Source: Hyphomicrobiales bacterium (GTDB lineage Bacteria > Pseudomonadota > Alphaproteobacteria > Micropepsales > Micropepsaceae). From it: a DNA stretch of 5,337 nt. The notes beneath the pieces are model-generated. The model was given only the letters and a program-made list of their open reading frames with translations, made no database searches and was not told the origin of the DNA. This document shows positions 1 through 5,337 of the stretch, in pieces (positions within the stretch are counted from its first letter, which is position 1; every line of letters begins with the position of its first letter). The position numbers and the translations under genes were made by a program. The DNA lies in assembly GCA_017849395.1 (NCBI GenBank), contig JAFIHO010000234.1:1-5337 (forward strand). Direction: 5' to 3'.

Positions 1-2
1 AG

Positions 3-419
3 GATGCGGCCAAGGCCCTGCACTGGTACGAGGCTGCCGCCAAACAGGGTAATCGCAAGGCCATGCACAATCTGGCCGTCGCCTATGCCGAGGGGGCGGG
101 GACGACCAGGAATATGGTGGAAGCGGCATTGTGGTTCGGCCGGGCGGCGGGACTGGGCCTGTCGGATTCCCAGTTCAATCTGGCGGTGCTGTATGAACGC
201 GGCGATGGCGTGCCGCGCAGCATGACCGACGCCTATAAATGGTACGCCGTCGCGGCGGCGCAGGGCGACGGAGAATCCCGCCAGCGACTGTCGGTGCTGC
301 GCGCGGGCCTGAGCCCCGCCGAACGCGCCGCCGCCCAGCGCGAAGCCGCGAATTTTCGTGCCGGGCAACTGAGCCGCGCCGCCAATGTGCCGCCCGAGCT
401 GGGCGACCTGCCGAACTGA
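3..419 (+). CDS. Sel1-repeat (TPR-like) protein, PodJ-like C-terminus; 5' truncated by the window edge
   Basis: This is the C-terminal 138 residues of a protein whose start lies before the window; the frame is open from position 3 to the TGA at 417-419. It holds the tail of one Sel1 repeat (residues 1-18, with WYEAAAKQG) and two complete ones (about 19-53 and 54-89). These show the Sel1 signature: an A-x-x-NLA-x-x-Y segment, a G-x-G turn, then A-x-x-W and a small-residue helix ending in QG. A 45-residue charged, Ala-rich tail follows. Sel1 repeats are alpha-helical, TPR-like protein-binding scaffolds. In Alphaproteobacteria this kind of C-terminus is common in periplasmic or polar proteins such as PodJ, but the part that would show a coiled coil or membrane anchor is missing, so PodJ identity is only an inference. 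The ATG at 63 lies inside a repeat and is not the start. The downstream permease gene starts 111 bp later, so co-transcription is possible but not shown. Confidence 0.88.
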   Translation, partial: DAAKALHWYEAAAKQGNRKAMHNLAVAYAEGAGTTRNMVEAALWFGRAAGLGLSDSQFNLAVLYERGDGVPRSMTDAYKWYAVAAAQGDGESRQRLSVLRAGLSPAERAAAQREAANFRAGQLSRAANVPPELGDLPN

Positions 420-530
420 CCGCTATTTCATTTCCTGCATTGTTTTCGCGGGTTGACCCGCCTTGGCGGGACGCGCAAATTGCCCCGCAACCTGTGCCGC
501 GCCGCCTGTTGCGCCCCAAGAAGTTGTCCG
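420..530 (+). promoter_or_regulatory. Leader/spacer upstream of the TauE/SafE gene with overlapping inverted repeats
   Basis: This spacer separates the Sel1 gene from the permease. GCGGG at 448-452, CCCGC at 457-461 and GCGGG at 466-470 can form two mutually exclusive hairpins. The second (CCCGC-CTTG-GCGGG) is flanked by CGCG at 447-450 and 472-475. No U-tract follows, so a standard rho-independent terminator is unlikely. TTGACC at 453-458 could be a -35 box, with CAAATT at 476-481 as a poor -10 box after a 17-base gap; this is a weak match. A promoter for the permease operon is expected here or further upstream, but its exact position is not established. Confidence 0.25.
518..525 (+). promoter_or_regulatory. 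Probable ribosome binding site for the TauE/SafE gene
   Basis: AAGAAGTT matches the AAGGAGGT consensus at six of eight bases and ends 5 bases before the ATG at 531. It supports that ATG over the upstream in-frame TTG at 453. The match is moderate. Confidence 0.45.
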
Positions 531-1448
531 ATGGAAATCTATCTGCCCATCGCGGAAATGTCGGTCCATTGGCTGACGATTATCGGTCTGGGCGCGCTGG
601 TCGGCTTCGTGTCCGGCATGTTCGGCGTCGGCGGCGGCTTTTTGCTGACGCCGCTGCTGGTGTTTTATGGCATCCCGTCCACCGTGGCGGTGGCAACCAC
701 CCTCAGCCATGTCACGGCCTCGTCCGTTTCCGGCGCTCTGGCGCAATGGCGCAAGAACGCGGTGGATTTCCGCATGGCGGGCGTGATGCTGGCCGGCGGT
801 CTTTTCGGCACGATGGCTGGTGTCTGGCTTTTTGCGCTGCTGGAACGCCAGGGTCAGATGGATACGATCGTGTCGCTGACCTATGTGGTGATGCTGGGCG
901 CGATCGGCGGGCTGATGTTGCAGGAAAGCCTGGCCACCATGCGCGCCCGGGCGGCAGGCGTCGCGCTGAGCGTCAAGCCGGTCAACCATCCCTGGATCCA
1001 GAAACTGCCCTTCCGGATGCGGTTTCGCCAATCGCGCCTTTACATCAGCGTCATTCCGCCCGCGGGTATCGGCTTTCTTGTCGGGGTGTTGAGCGCCATC
1101 ATGGGCATCGGCGGCGGCTTCATCGTGGTGCCTGCGATGATCTATCTGCTGCGCATGCCCACCAGCATGGTGATGGGCACATCGCTGGTGCAGATCATCG
1201 GACTGGCCGTTGTGACCACCCTGTTGCAGGCCACCAGCAATTATGCCGTGGACATGGTGCTGGCGATGTTGCTGGTCACCGGCGGCGTGGTGGGCGCGCA
1301 GTTCGGCGTCAGCGCCGGGGCCAAGCTGCATGGCGAGCAGCTTAGACTGGGATTGGCCGTGGTGGTTCTGGCCGTGTGCCTGAAGCTGCTTTGGGGACTG
1401 GTGGTGCATCCCGGCGATGTCTACAGCCTGACGACGGGGGCGCTGTGA
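531..1448 (+). CDS. TauE/SafE family membrane permease (sulfite/sulfonate exporter type)
   Basis: A 305-residue inner-membrane protein of the TauE/SafE family (PF01925), whose members move anions such as sulfite, sulfoacetate or other organic anions; the substrate here cannot be read from the sequence. The family's internal duplication is clear: FGVGGGF at residues 31-37 followed by Pro41, and MGIGGGF at 191-197 followed by Pro201, each at the start of a half. I see about seven to eight hydrophobic segments, near residues 14-30, 38-58, 83-104, 113-130, 171-190, 195-207, 217-235 and 242-262, plus a last one at 272-291. A hydrophilic basic loop at about 131-170 joins the halves. I chose ATG 531 because MEIYLPIAEM is the usual beginning of alphaproteobacterial homologues. 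The TTG at 453 would add 26 Arg/Cys-rich residues atypical of the family; ATG 558 would cut into the conserved start. Its stop overlaps the next gene's start by 4 bases. Confidence 0.93.
   Translation: MEIYLPIAEMSVHWLTIIGLGALVGFVSGMFGVGGGFLLTPLLVFYGIPSTVAVATTLSHVTASSVSGALAQWRKNAVDFRMAGVMLAGGLFGTMAGVWLFALLERQGQMDTIVSLTYVVMLGAIGGLMLQESLATMRARAAGVALSVKPVNHPWIQKLPFRMRFRQSRLYISVIPPAGIGFLVGVLSAIMGIGGGFIVVPAMIYLLRMPTSMVMGTSLVQIIGLAVVTTLLQATSNYAVDMVLAMLLVTGGVVGAQFGVSAGAKLHGEQLRLGLAVVVLAVCLKLLWGLVVHPGDVYSLTTGAL
1436..1440 (+). promoter_or_regulatory. Purine-rich ribosome binding site inside the permease gene
   Basis: GGGGG lies 4 bases before the GTG at 1445 and is the only SD-like sequence near that start. 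Together with the GTGA overlap, it supports reinitiation or coupled translation of the downstream gene by ribosomes finishing the permease. Confidence 0.45.
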
Positions 1449-2185
1449 AACGGCTGTTGATCCCTGTCCTGTTGCTGCTGGCGCTGCCCGTGCGGGCGGA
1501 AGATGTCGTGTCGGGGCTGGGCCAGGACGTGATCGAGATCACCTCCAACTATACCGGCAGCAATATTGTGGTGTTCGGCACGGTCGAACAGTCGGGCGCG
1601 CTGGCGGGACGCGACATCGTCATCGTGGTGCGCGGACCGGGCAGCGACATGATTGTGCGCCGCCGCGACCGGATCGCAGGCGTCTGGATCAATCGCGCCG
1701 CCGCGAAGCTGGAAGGGATGCCCGCCTATTACTATCTCGCCAGCACCCAGCCGCTGGCGAAAGTCGCCACGCCGGATGTGATGGCGCGCTATGGCATCGG
1801 GATGGAGGGTCTGGAGCCCACCGCAATTTCCAGCCATCACGATACGCGTCCGTTCCGGGACGCGGCGCTGCGCCAGCTTGCGCGGCGGGGGCTGTATCGT
1901 GAAGCGCCGGGCAGCATCGACTTTCTGAGCGAGAATTTGTTCCGTACGCACGTGCCCGTACCCGCCGATGTGCCGCGCGGGCAGTATAATGTCGAGGTCT
2001 ATCTGTTCCGCGACGGTGATGTGGTCAGCGCCCAGTCCACGCCGCTGTTCATCGACCAGACCGGCATCGAGCGGCGCATGTTCAATTTCGCGCACAACAA
2101 TCCGTTCGGCTATGGCCTGGCGACGGTGTTCATGGCGCTTCTGATGGGCTGGCTGTCGTCGCTGCTGTTCCGGCAGCAGGCATAA
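1445..2185 (+). CDS. TIGR02186 / PF09608 (Alph_Pro_TM) membrane-anchored periplasmic protein of unknown function
   Basis: A 246-residue protein starting at GTG 1445, which overlaps the permease stop as GTGA. The N-terminus is a textbook signal peptide: Lys2-Arg3, a hydrophobic core at residues 4-15, and probable cleavage after Val-Arg-Ala at residue 18. A beta-rich domain of about 200 residues follows, with segments such as IEITSNYTGSNIVVFGTV and a mid-domain VVRGPGSDMIVRRR. One transmembrane helix near residues 221-242 lies at the end, then a short Arg-Gln tail. The expected topology is a periplasmic domain anchored by a C-terminal helix, with the last few residues in the cytoplasm. Length and layout fit the family, which has no assigned biochemical role that I know of and is often encoded beside TauE/SafE permeases. 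Coupling to the permease suggests a subunit, chaperone or substrate-binding partner, but that is inference. Starting at GTG 1376 would bury the signal peptide and overlap the permease by 73 bases, so I rejected it. Confidence 0.9.
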   Translation: MKRLLIPVLLLLALPVRAEDVVSGLGQDVIEITSNYTGSNIVVFGTVEQSGALAGRDIVIVVRGPGSDMIVRRRDRIAGVWINRAAAKLEGMPAYYYLASTQPLAKVATPDVMARYGIGMEGLEPTAISSHHDTRPFRDAALRQLARRGLYREAPGSIDFLSENLFRTHVPVPADVPRGQYNVEVYLFRDGDVVSAQSTPLFIDQTGIERRMFNFAHNNPFGYGLATVFMALLMGWLSSLLFRQQA

Positions 2186-2190
2186 ATCAT

Positions 2191-2212
2191 CCGGCCCGGA
2201 AGCACCGGGCGG
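2191..2212 (+). terminator. GC-rich hairpin just after the TIGR02186 gene, possible transcription end
   Basis: GCCCGG at 2194-2199 pairs with CCGGGC at 2205-2210 around the 5-base loop AAGCA. CC 2191-2192 and GG 2211-2212 can add two pairs with G2193 bulged. It begins 6 bases after the TAA. No T-run follows on the + strand (the next bases are CCCAAAAG), so it may pause polymerase or protect the mRNA 3' end rather than act as a strong intrinsic terminator. Confidence 0.4.
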
Positions 2213-2224
2213 CCCAAAAGATTC

Positions 2225-2277
2225 ACTTGTCAAACAGCCCGCATGGGGCACGACCCCATGCGATAACGAAGACAAGT
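2225..2277. repeat. Nested inverted repeat (two-tier dyad) between convergent operons
   Basis: The inner stem is CGCATGGGG (2240-2248) against CCCCATGCG (2254-2262), nine perfect pairs around the loop CACGA. The outer stem is ACTTGTC (2225-2231) against GACAAGT (2271-2277), seven perfect pairs. Exactly eight unpaired bases lie on each side between the tiers. Beyond the outer stem, the + strand has TTTTT at 2287-2291 after 9 bases, and the - strand reads TTTT after 5 bases (2219-2216). The likely role is a bidirectional terminator or 3'-end structure for both operons. A protein-binding dyad or a small RNA is also possible. Nothing here is a recognised named element. Confidence 0.55.
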
Positions 2278-2303
2278 TAGGTGCGATTTTTCAAAGCGCC
2301 AGA

Positions 2304-2323
2304 TGGGGACAGGGATTTCCCCA
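2304..2323. repeat. Short inverted repeat TGGGGA...TCCCCA
   Basis: TGGGGA at 2304-2309 can pair with TCCCCA at 2318-2323 around an 8-base loop. It lies between the nested dyad and the 3' end of the PdeM gene, where the minus-strand transcript would end. The pattern GGGGACAG resembles the head of some REP-type palindromes associated with RAYT transposases, but only one copy is present in this window. Confidence 0.25.
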
Positions 2324-2378
2324 CGCTATCCCGCGCGGAGCGTTGAAAGGATTGGACAATGTCCGCGCAAATCCACCA

Positions 2379-3071
2379 TCAAACCATGGCCCGCATACGC
2401 TGCGCGATGGCATAAACGCGATCGCTGCCCAGCATATAGGCGTGGAACGGACCGGCAAACAGCGAGGCGATGGCGGCATCGGCCACCGGCAGGCCGCCCG
2501 TATAGGCGCCGAAGGACGGCAGCACCAGCCTTGTGCCGTCCGACACGAAACAGCGGCGGCGCACGCTGCGGCCCCATTTGGCGACGCTGGCGCAGGGATG
2601 CAGATGGCCCGCCACTTCGCCCGCTTCGGCGCACGGCTGCGGCTCATGGCGCAGCACCAGGCCGCCCAGCCGGTAGTGCTCTGCAATCTCGCCGCCCAGC
2701 CAGGCGGGCGGTTCGGGATCGTGATTGCCGGCGATCCAGACGAAATGGGCGGCGCGCGCCATCGCCGCCAGCGTCGCGCGTTCTTCGGGTCCAAGACGGC
2801 CCGCCGCGCCCCGGTCGTGGAAGGAATCCCCCAGCGCCACGATGACCGCCGGATTGTGCCGCGCCACGGCCCGCGCCATGCGCAGCAAGGTGGCGCGCGT
2901 GTCATAGGGCGGCAGGAATTGCGCCCCGCGCGCATAGGCGGAGCCTTTTTCGAAATGCAGGTCGGCGAAGATCAGCGCGCGGTGCACGGAGCTGAACGCC
3001 GCGCCGCTGGCATCCAGCAAAAGGGTTTCGCCGTTCACCGTGATCGTCAGGTCATTCCACACGCATCGCAT
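2379..3071 (-). CDS. pdeM: Ligase-associated DNA damage response endonuclease PdeM (MPE; calcineurin-like metallophosphoesterase)
   Basis: A 230-residue binuclear-metal phosphoesterase. Motifs appear in the expected order: ADLH (D37, H39), GDSFHD (G81-D86), GNHD (115-118), a conserved RHEP histidine (H142) and GHLHP (155-159). DLHFEKGSAYARG and the GHLHP segment are typical of the PdeM/MPE subfamily rather than of generic calcineurin-like proteins. The Pseudomonas putida homologue is a Mn-dependent single-strand DNA endonuclease, so a cytoplasmic DNA-repair nuclease is likely here. All metal-ligand motifs are intact and the length fits the family. The start at ATG 3071 overlaps the helicase gene by 20 bases. 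No good ribosome binding site precedes it, which points to coupled translation. GTG 3062 (codon 4), with AGCGGA 8 bases upstream, is a reasonable alternative start. The gene is the last one in the minus-strand operon and converges on the permease operon. Confidence 0.95.
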   Translation of the reverse strand: MRCVWNDLTITVNGETLLLDASGAAFSSVHRALIFADLHFEKGSAYARGAQFLPPYDTRATLLRMARAVARHNPAVIVALGDSFHDRGAAGRLGPEERATLAAMARAAHFVWIAGNHDPEPPAWLGGEIAEHYRLGGLVLRHEPQPCAEAGEVAGHLHPCASVAKWGRSVRRRCFVSDGTRLVLPSFGAYTGGLPVADAAIASLFAGPFHAYMLGSDRVYAIAQRMRAMV

Positions 3072-5337
3072 CCGCTATCAGCGCATCTTCATTTTCGCGC
3101 ATGATGTCTTCGTCCACCTCGCCCGCGACCATTTCCTTCGAGATTTCCAGCAGCGCCGGAACCGCCAGGGGCGAAACCCGGTCCAGCCGCCGCGTGACGA
3201 TTCGGTTGCGGACGCGGGCCAGCATATCGCCCAGCCGCGCAATGTCGAGCAGGCCGGTGCCCGCATCGGCATAGGTGGCGCGCAGCAGCACATGGTCGGG
3301 TTCATGTTCGCGCAGCACGTCATAGATCAGGTCGGAAGAAAAAGTCACCTGGCGCCCGCTTTTTTCCGATCCCGGAAAACGGCGCTGGATCAGGCCTGCT
3401 ATCATCGCGCAGTTGCGGAATGTGCGCTTGTAAAGATTTGAGTCCGCCAGCCAGGCGTCCAGATCGTCTCCGAGCATGTCCTCCGCGAACAGCGCATCCA
3501 TCGCGACGCTGCCCATATCGCGCGCCGCCCAGACCGCCAGCGCATATTCATTGGCGACGAAGCCCATGGGGCGCATGCGCAGCCGCTCCAGCCGCCGCGT
3601 CAGCAACATGCCGAGCGTCTGGTGCGCAAGGCGGCCTTCGAAGGGATAGCAAACCAGATAATGGCGATTGCCGCGCGGGAACGTCTCGACCAGCAACTGA
3701 CCGGGCGCAGGGATTACGCTGCGCCATTCCTGAATCTTGAGCCATTCCTGCACCGGATCGGGCAGGTCGCGCCAGCTTTCGGGACGCGACACCATCTCGC
3801 GCACCCGCTGCGCGAGGAACGTGGAGAGCGGAAATTTACCTCCGTTATAGCTGGGGATTTCCGCTTCGGGATCGTTGGCGCGCGTGACATAGGCGGCGTC
3901 CTCACGCAGGCCTTCGAACCGCAGCACGGTGCCCGAGAATACAAAGGTATCGCCGGGGGAGAGCTGTTCGACGAAATATTCCTCCAGTTCGCCCAGCCGG
4001 CGGCCGCCGCCCCCAGCGGGGCGGCCCTTCGATTGCAGGCGAATCTCGATCATCGGATCCTGGACGATGACGCCGACATTCAGCCGGTATTGCTGGCCAA
4101 GACGGGGATGCGCCAGACGGAATTTTCCGTCCGCCGTCAGGCGCAGCCGGGCATAGCGGTCATAACTGCGCAGCGCATACCCGCCGGTCGCCACGAAATC
4201 CACCACGGCGTCGAAATCGGCGCGGGTCAACACGGCATAGGGGGCGGCGGAGCGGACTTCGGCATAGAGCGCATCGGCATCGAATGGCGCGGCGCAAGCT
4301 GTGCCCAACACATGCTGGGCCAGAACATCCAGCGCGCCCGGGCGCAGCCTTTCGCCATCCAGTTCGCCCGCCAGCACCGCGTCGCGCGCGGCATGACATT
4401 CCAGCACTTCGAAACGATTGGCGGGCACCAGCAGTGCGGCGCTGGGTTCGTCGAGGCGATGGTTGGCCCGGCCGATACGCTGCACCAGGCGGGCCGCGCC
4501 TTTGGGCGCGCCGATGCAGATGACCTTGTCCACCGCACCCCAGTCGATGCCAAGGTCGAGGGTGGAGGTGCAGACCACGGCACGCAGCGCGCCCCTGGCC
4601 ATCGCGGCTTCCACCTTGCGCCGCTGTTCGGGCGCGAGGCTGCCGTGATGCAGCGCGATCGGCAGGTTGTCGTCGTTGATGCGCCACAATTCCTGGAACG
4701 TGCGTTCCGCCTGGCTGCGGGTGTTGACGAATACCAGCGCGGTTTTCGATTGATGAATCGCCGTCATCACATCCGTCATGGCATGACGCGCCAGATGTCC
4801 GGCCCAGCGAACATAGGTGTCGGATTCGCTGATGGCGATTTGTGGCGGCGCGCCGCCCTTTGCGACCACCAGCGCGGCTTTCGTATCCGTGTGTTGCGGC
4901 ACAAGGAAACGCTGCAACGGCTCGGGATCCTTTACCGTCGCCGACAGGCCGACACGGCGATGGCCCGGCGCGAGTGTGGTGAGACGGGACAGACTCAGCG
5001 ACAGCAGGTCTCCGCGCTTGGAATTGTAGAGGGCGTGCAGTTCGTCCAGCACAACGGTCTTCAGGGCTTCGAACAGCCTCAGCGCGCCCGGATGGGCGAG
5101 CAGCAACGCAAGCTGTTCCGGCGTGGTGAGCAGAATATCGGGCGGTACATAACGCTGGCGCTGGCGACGCGCGGCTGGCGTGTCGCCGGTGCGGGTTTCT
5201 ACGGATACCGGAAGGTTCATCTCCGCGATGGGCGCATCGAGATTGCGCGCGACGTCAACTGCGAGGGCTTTCAGGGGGGAGATGTAAAGCGTGTGCAGCT
5301 TGCGGGCACGCGACCGTTTCGGCTGGCCCGCCAGATC
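3052..5337 (-). CDS. lhr: Ligase-associated DNA damage response DEXH-box helicase (Lhr-Core); N-terminus outside the window
   Basis: The visible part is 761 residues; full proteins of this family are a little over 800, so roughly 50-90 residues, including the Walker A motif, lie beyond the edge. Counting from the window edge, the visible SF2 motifs are: Ia SPLKAL (20-25), Ib RTGDT (49-53), TTPEQ (71-75), II DELH (98-101), III SAT (132-134), IV VFVNTR (202-207), HHGS (230-233), V TSTLDLGID (257-265) and VI QRIGRANHR (286-294). The Lhr-Core winged-helix and C-terminal domains follow, with hallmarks such as LLVETFPRG and LAHQTLGMLLTRRLERL. The family uses ATP to move 3'-to-5' on single-stranded DNA and acts in DNA repair; it lacks the long extra C-terminal region of full-length Lhr. 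The ATG at 5220 is internal, because the 39 codons upstream are open and encode motif Ia. The TGA at 3054-3052 lies inside the pdeM start region, so both genes share an mRNA. Confidence 0.95.
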   Translation of the reverse strand, partial: DLAGQPKRSRARKLHTLYISPLKALAVDVARNLDAPIAEMNLPVSVETRTGDTPAARRQRQRYVPPDILLTTPEQLALLLAHPGALRLFEALKTVVLDELHALYNSKRGDLLSLSLSRLTTLAPGHRRVGLSATVKDPEPLQRFLVPQHTDTKAALVVAKGGAPPQIAISESDTYVRWAGHLARHAMTDVMTAIHQSKTALVFVNTRSQAERTFQELWRINDDNLPIALHHGSLAPEQRRKVEAAMARGALRAVVCTSTLDLGIDWGAVDKVICIGAPKGAARLVQRIGRANHRLDEPSAALLVPANRFEVLECHAARDAVLAGELDGERLRPGALDVLAQHVLGTACAAPFDADALYAEVRSAAPYAVLTRADFDAVVDFVATGGYALRSYDRYARLRLTADGKFRLAHPRLGQQYRLNVGVIVQDPMIEIRLQSKGRPAGGGGRRLGELEEYFVEQLSPGDTFVFSGTVLRFEGLREDAAYVTRANDPEAEIPSYNGGKFPLSTFLAQRVREMVSRPESWRDLPDPVQEWLKIQEWRSVIPAPGQLLVETFPRGNRHYLVCYPFEGRLAHQTLGMLLTRRLERLRMRPMGFVANEYALAVWAARDMGSVAMDALFAEDMLGDDLDAWLADSNLYKRTFRNCAMIAGLIQRRFPGSEKSGRQVTFSSDLIYDVLREHEPDHVLLRATYADAGTGLLDIARLGDMLARVRNRIVTRRLDRVSPLAVPALLEISKEMVAGEVDEDIMRENEDALIADAMRVE

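Noticed and set aside
453..530. TTG at 453 as the start of the permease, adding 26 residues
   Set aside because: The added residues are Arg/Cys-rich and unlike the family. ATG 531 begins with the conserved MEIYLPIAEM and has a better ribosome binding site.
239..1345. A 368-codon open frame on the plus strand across the Sel1 tail and the permease
   Set aside because: The translation is Arg/Gly/Ala-rich with no domain, and it runs out of frame through two genes with clear family signatures.
423..1409. A 328-codon open frame on the minus strand across the permease gene
   Set aside because: Its product is a His/Gln-rich, low-complexity sequence typical of antisense reading of GC-rich membrane-protein codons, and it opposes a clear TauE/SafE gene.
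1421..2275. A 284-codon open frame on the minus strand across the TIGR02186 gene
   Set aside because: It mirrors the codon pattern of the TIGR02186 gene, has no recognisable motif, and would start within the nested dyad.
2186..2378. A possible small gene in the convergent spacer
   Set aside because: I saw no start with a ribosome binding site leading to a frame with a believable product; the spacer is better explained by its inverted repeats.
2343..3104. A 253-codon open frame on the plus strand opposite pdeM
   Set aside because: PdeM on the other strand has all its metal-binding motifs in order; the plus-strand product is Arg/Gln/His-rich with no motif.
4160..4687. Minus-strand alternative frames within the helicase gene, such as a 175-codon one
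   Set aside because: They overlap motifs IV-VI of the helicase in another frame and encode Arg/Gly/Pro-rich sequence without structure.

Overview
The window looks like chromosomal DNA of a GC-rich alphaproteobacterium. It has strong G/C preference at third codon positions, a TIGR02186/PF09608 protein (a family known mainly from Alphaproteobacteria), a TauE/SafE permease whose N-terminus matches the alphaproteobacterial form, and a PodJ-like Sel1-repeat protein. I cannot place it at genus level. All four genes belong to recognisable families, and I see no mobile element, tRNA, rRNA, CRISPR array or sign of recent transfer.

Layout. (1) 1-419, + strand: the 3' end of a Sel1-repeat protein that begins before the window. 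(2) 420-530: a 111-bp spacer with overlapping short inverted repeats and a weak promoter-like sequence. (3) 531-2185, + strand: a two-gene operon of a TauE/SafE-type membrane permease and a TIGR02186 membrane-anchored periplasmic protein. The two genes overlap by 4 bases (GTGA) and are probably translationally coupled. (4) 2186-2378: a 193-bp spacer between convergent operons, holding three inverted repeats. One of these is a nested dyad of 53 bases and is the most striking non-coding structure here. (5) 3071 down to 2379, - strand: the ligase-associated metallophosphoesterase PdeM/MPE. (6) 5337 down to 3052, - strand: the Lhr-Core (ligase-associated DEXH-box) helicase. Its 5' end lies outside the window, and it overlaps PdeM by 20 bases.

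How the genes work together. The minus-strand pair is two of the four parts of the ligase-associated DNA repair cluster (ATP-dependent DNA ligase, metallo-beta-lactamase-fold exonuclease, Lhr-Core helicase, Mn-dependent single-strand endonuclease). The ligase and exonuclease genes are expected just beyond position 5337. The plus-strand pair probably forms a membrane unit: a TauE/SafE exporter, perhaps for sulfite, sulfonates or related anions, and a periplasmic partner of unknown function. The less understood points are the role of the TIGR02186 protein and the nested dyad in the convergent spacer. I did not find a clearly new multi-gene system.
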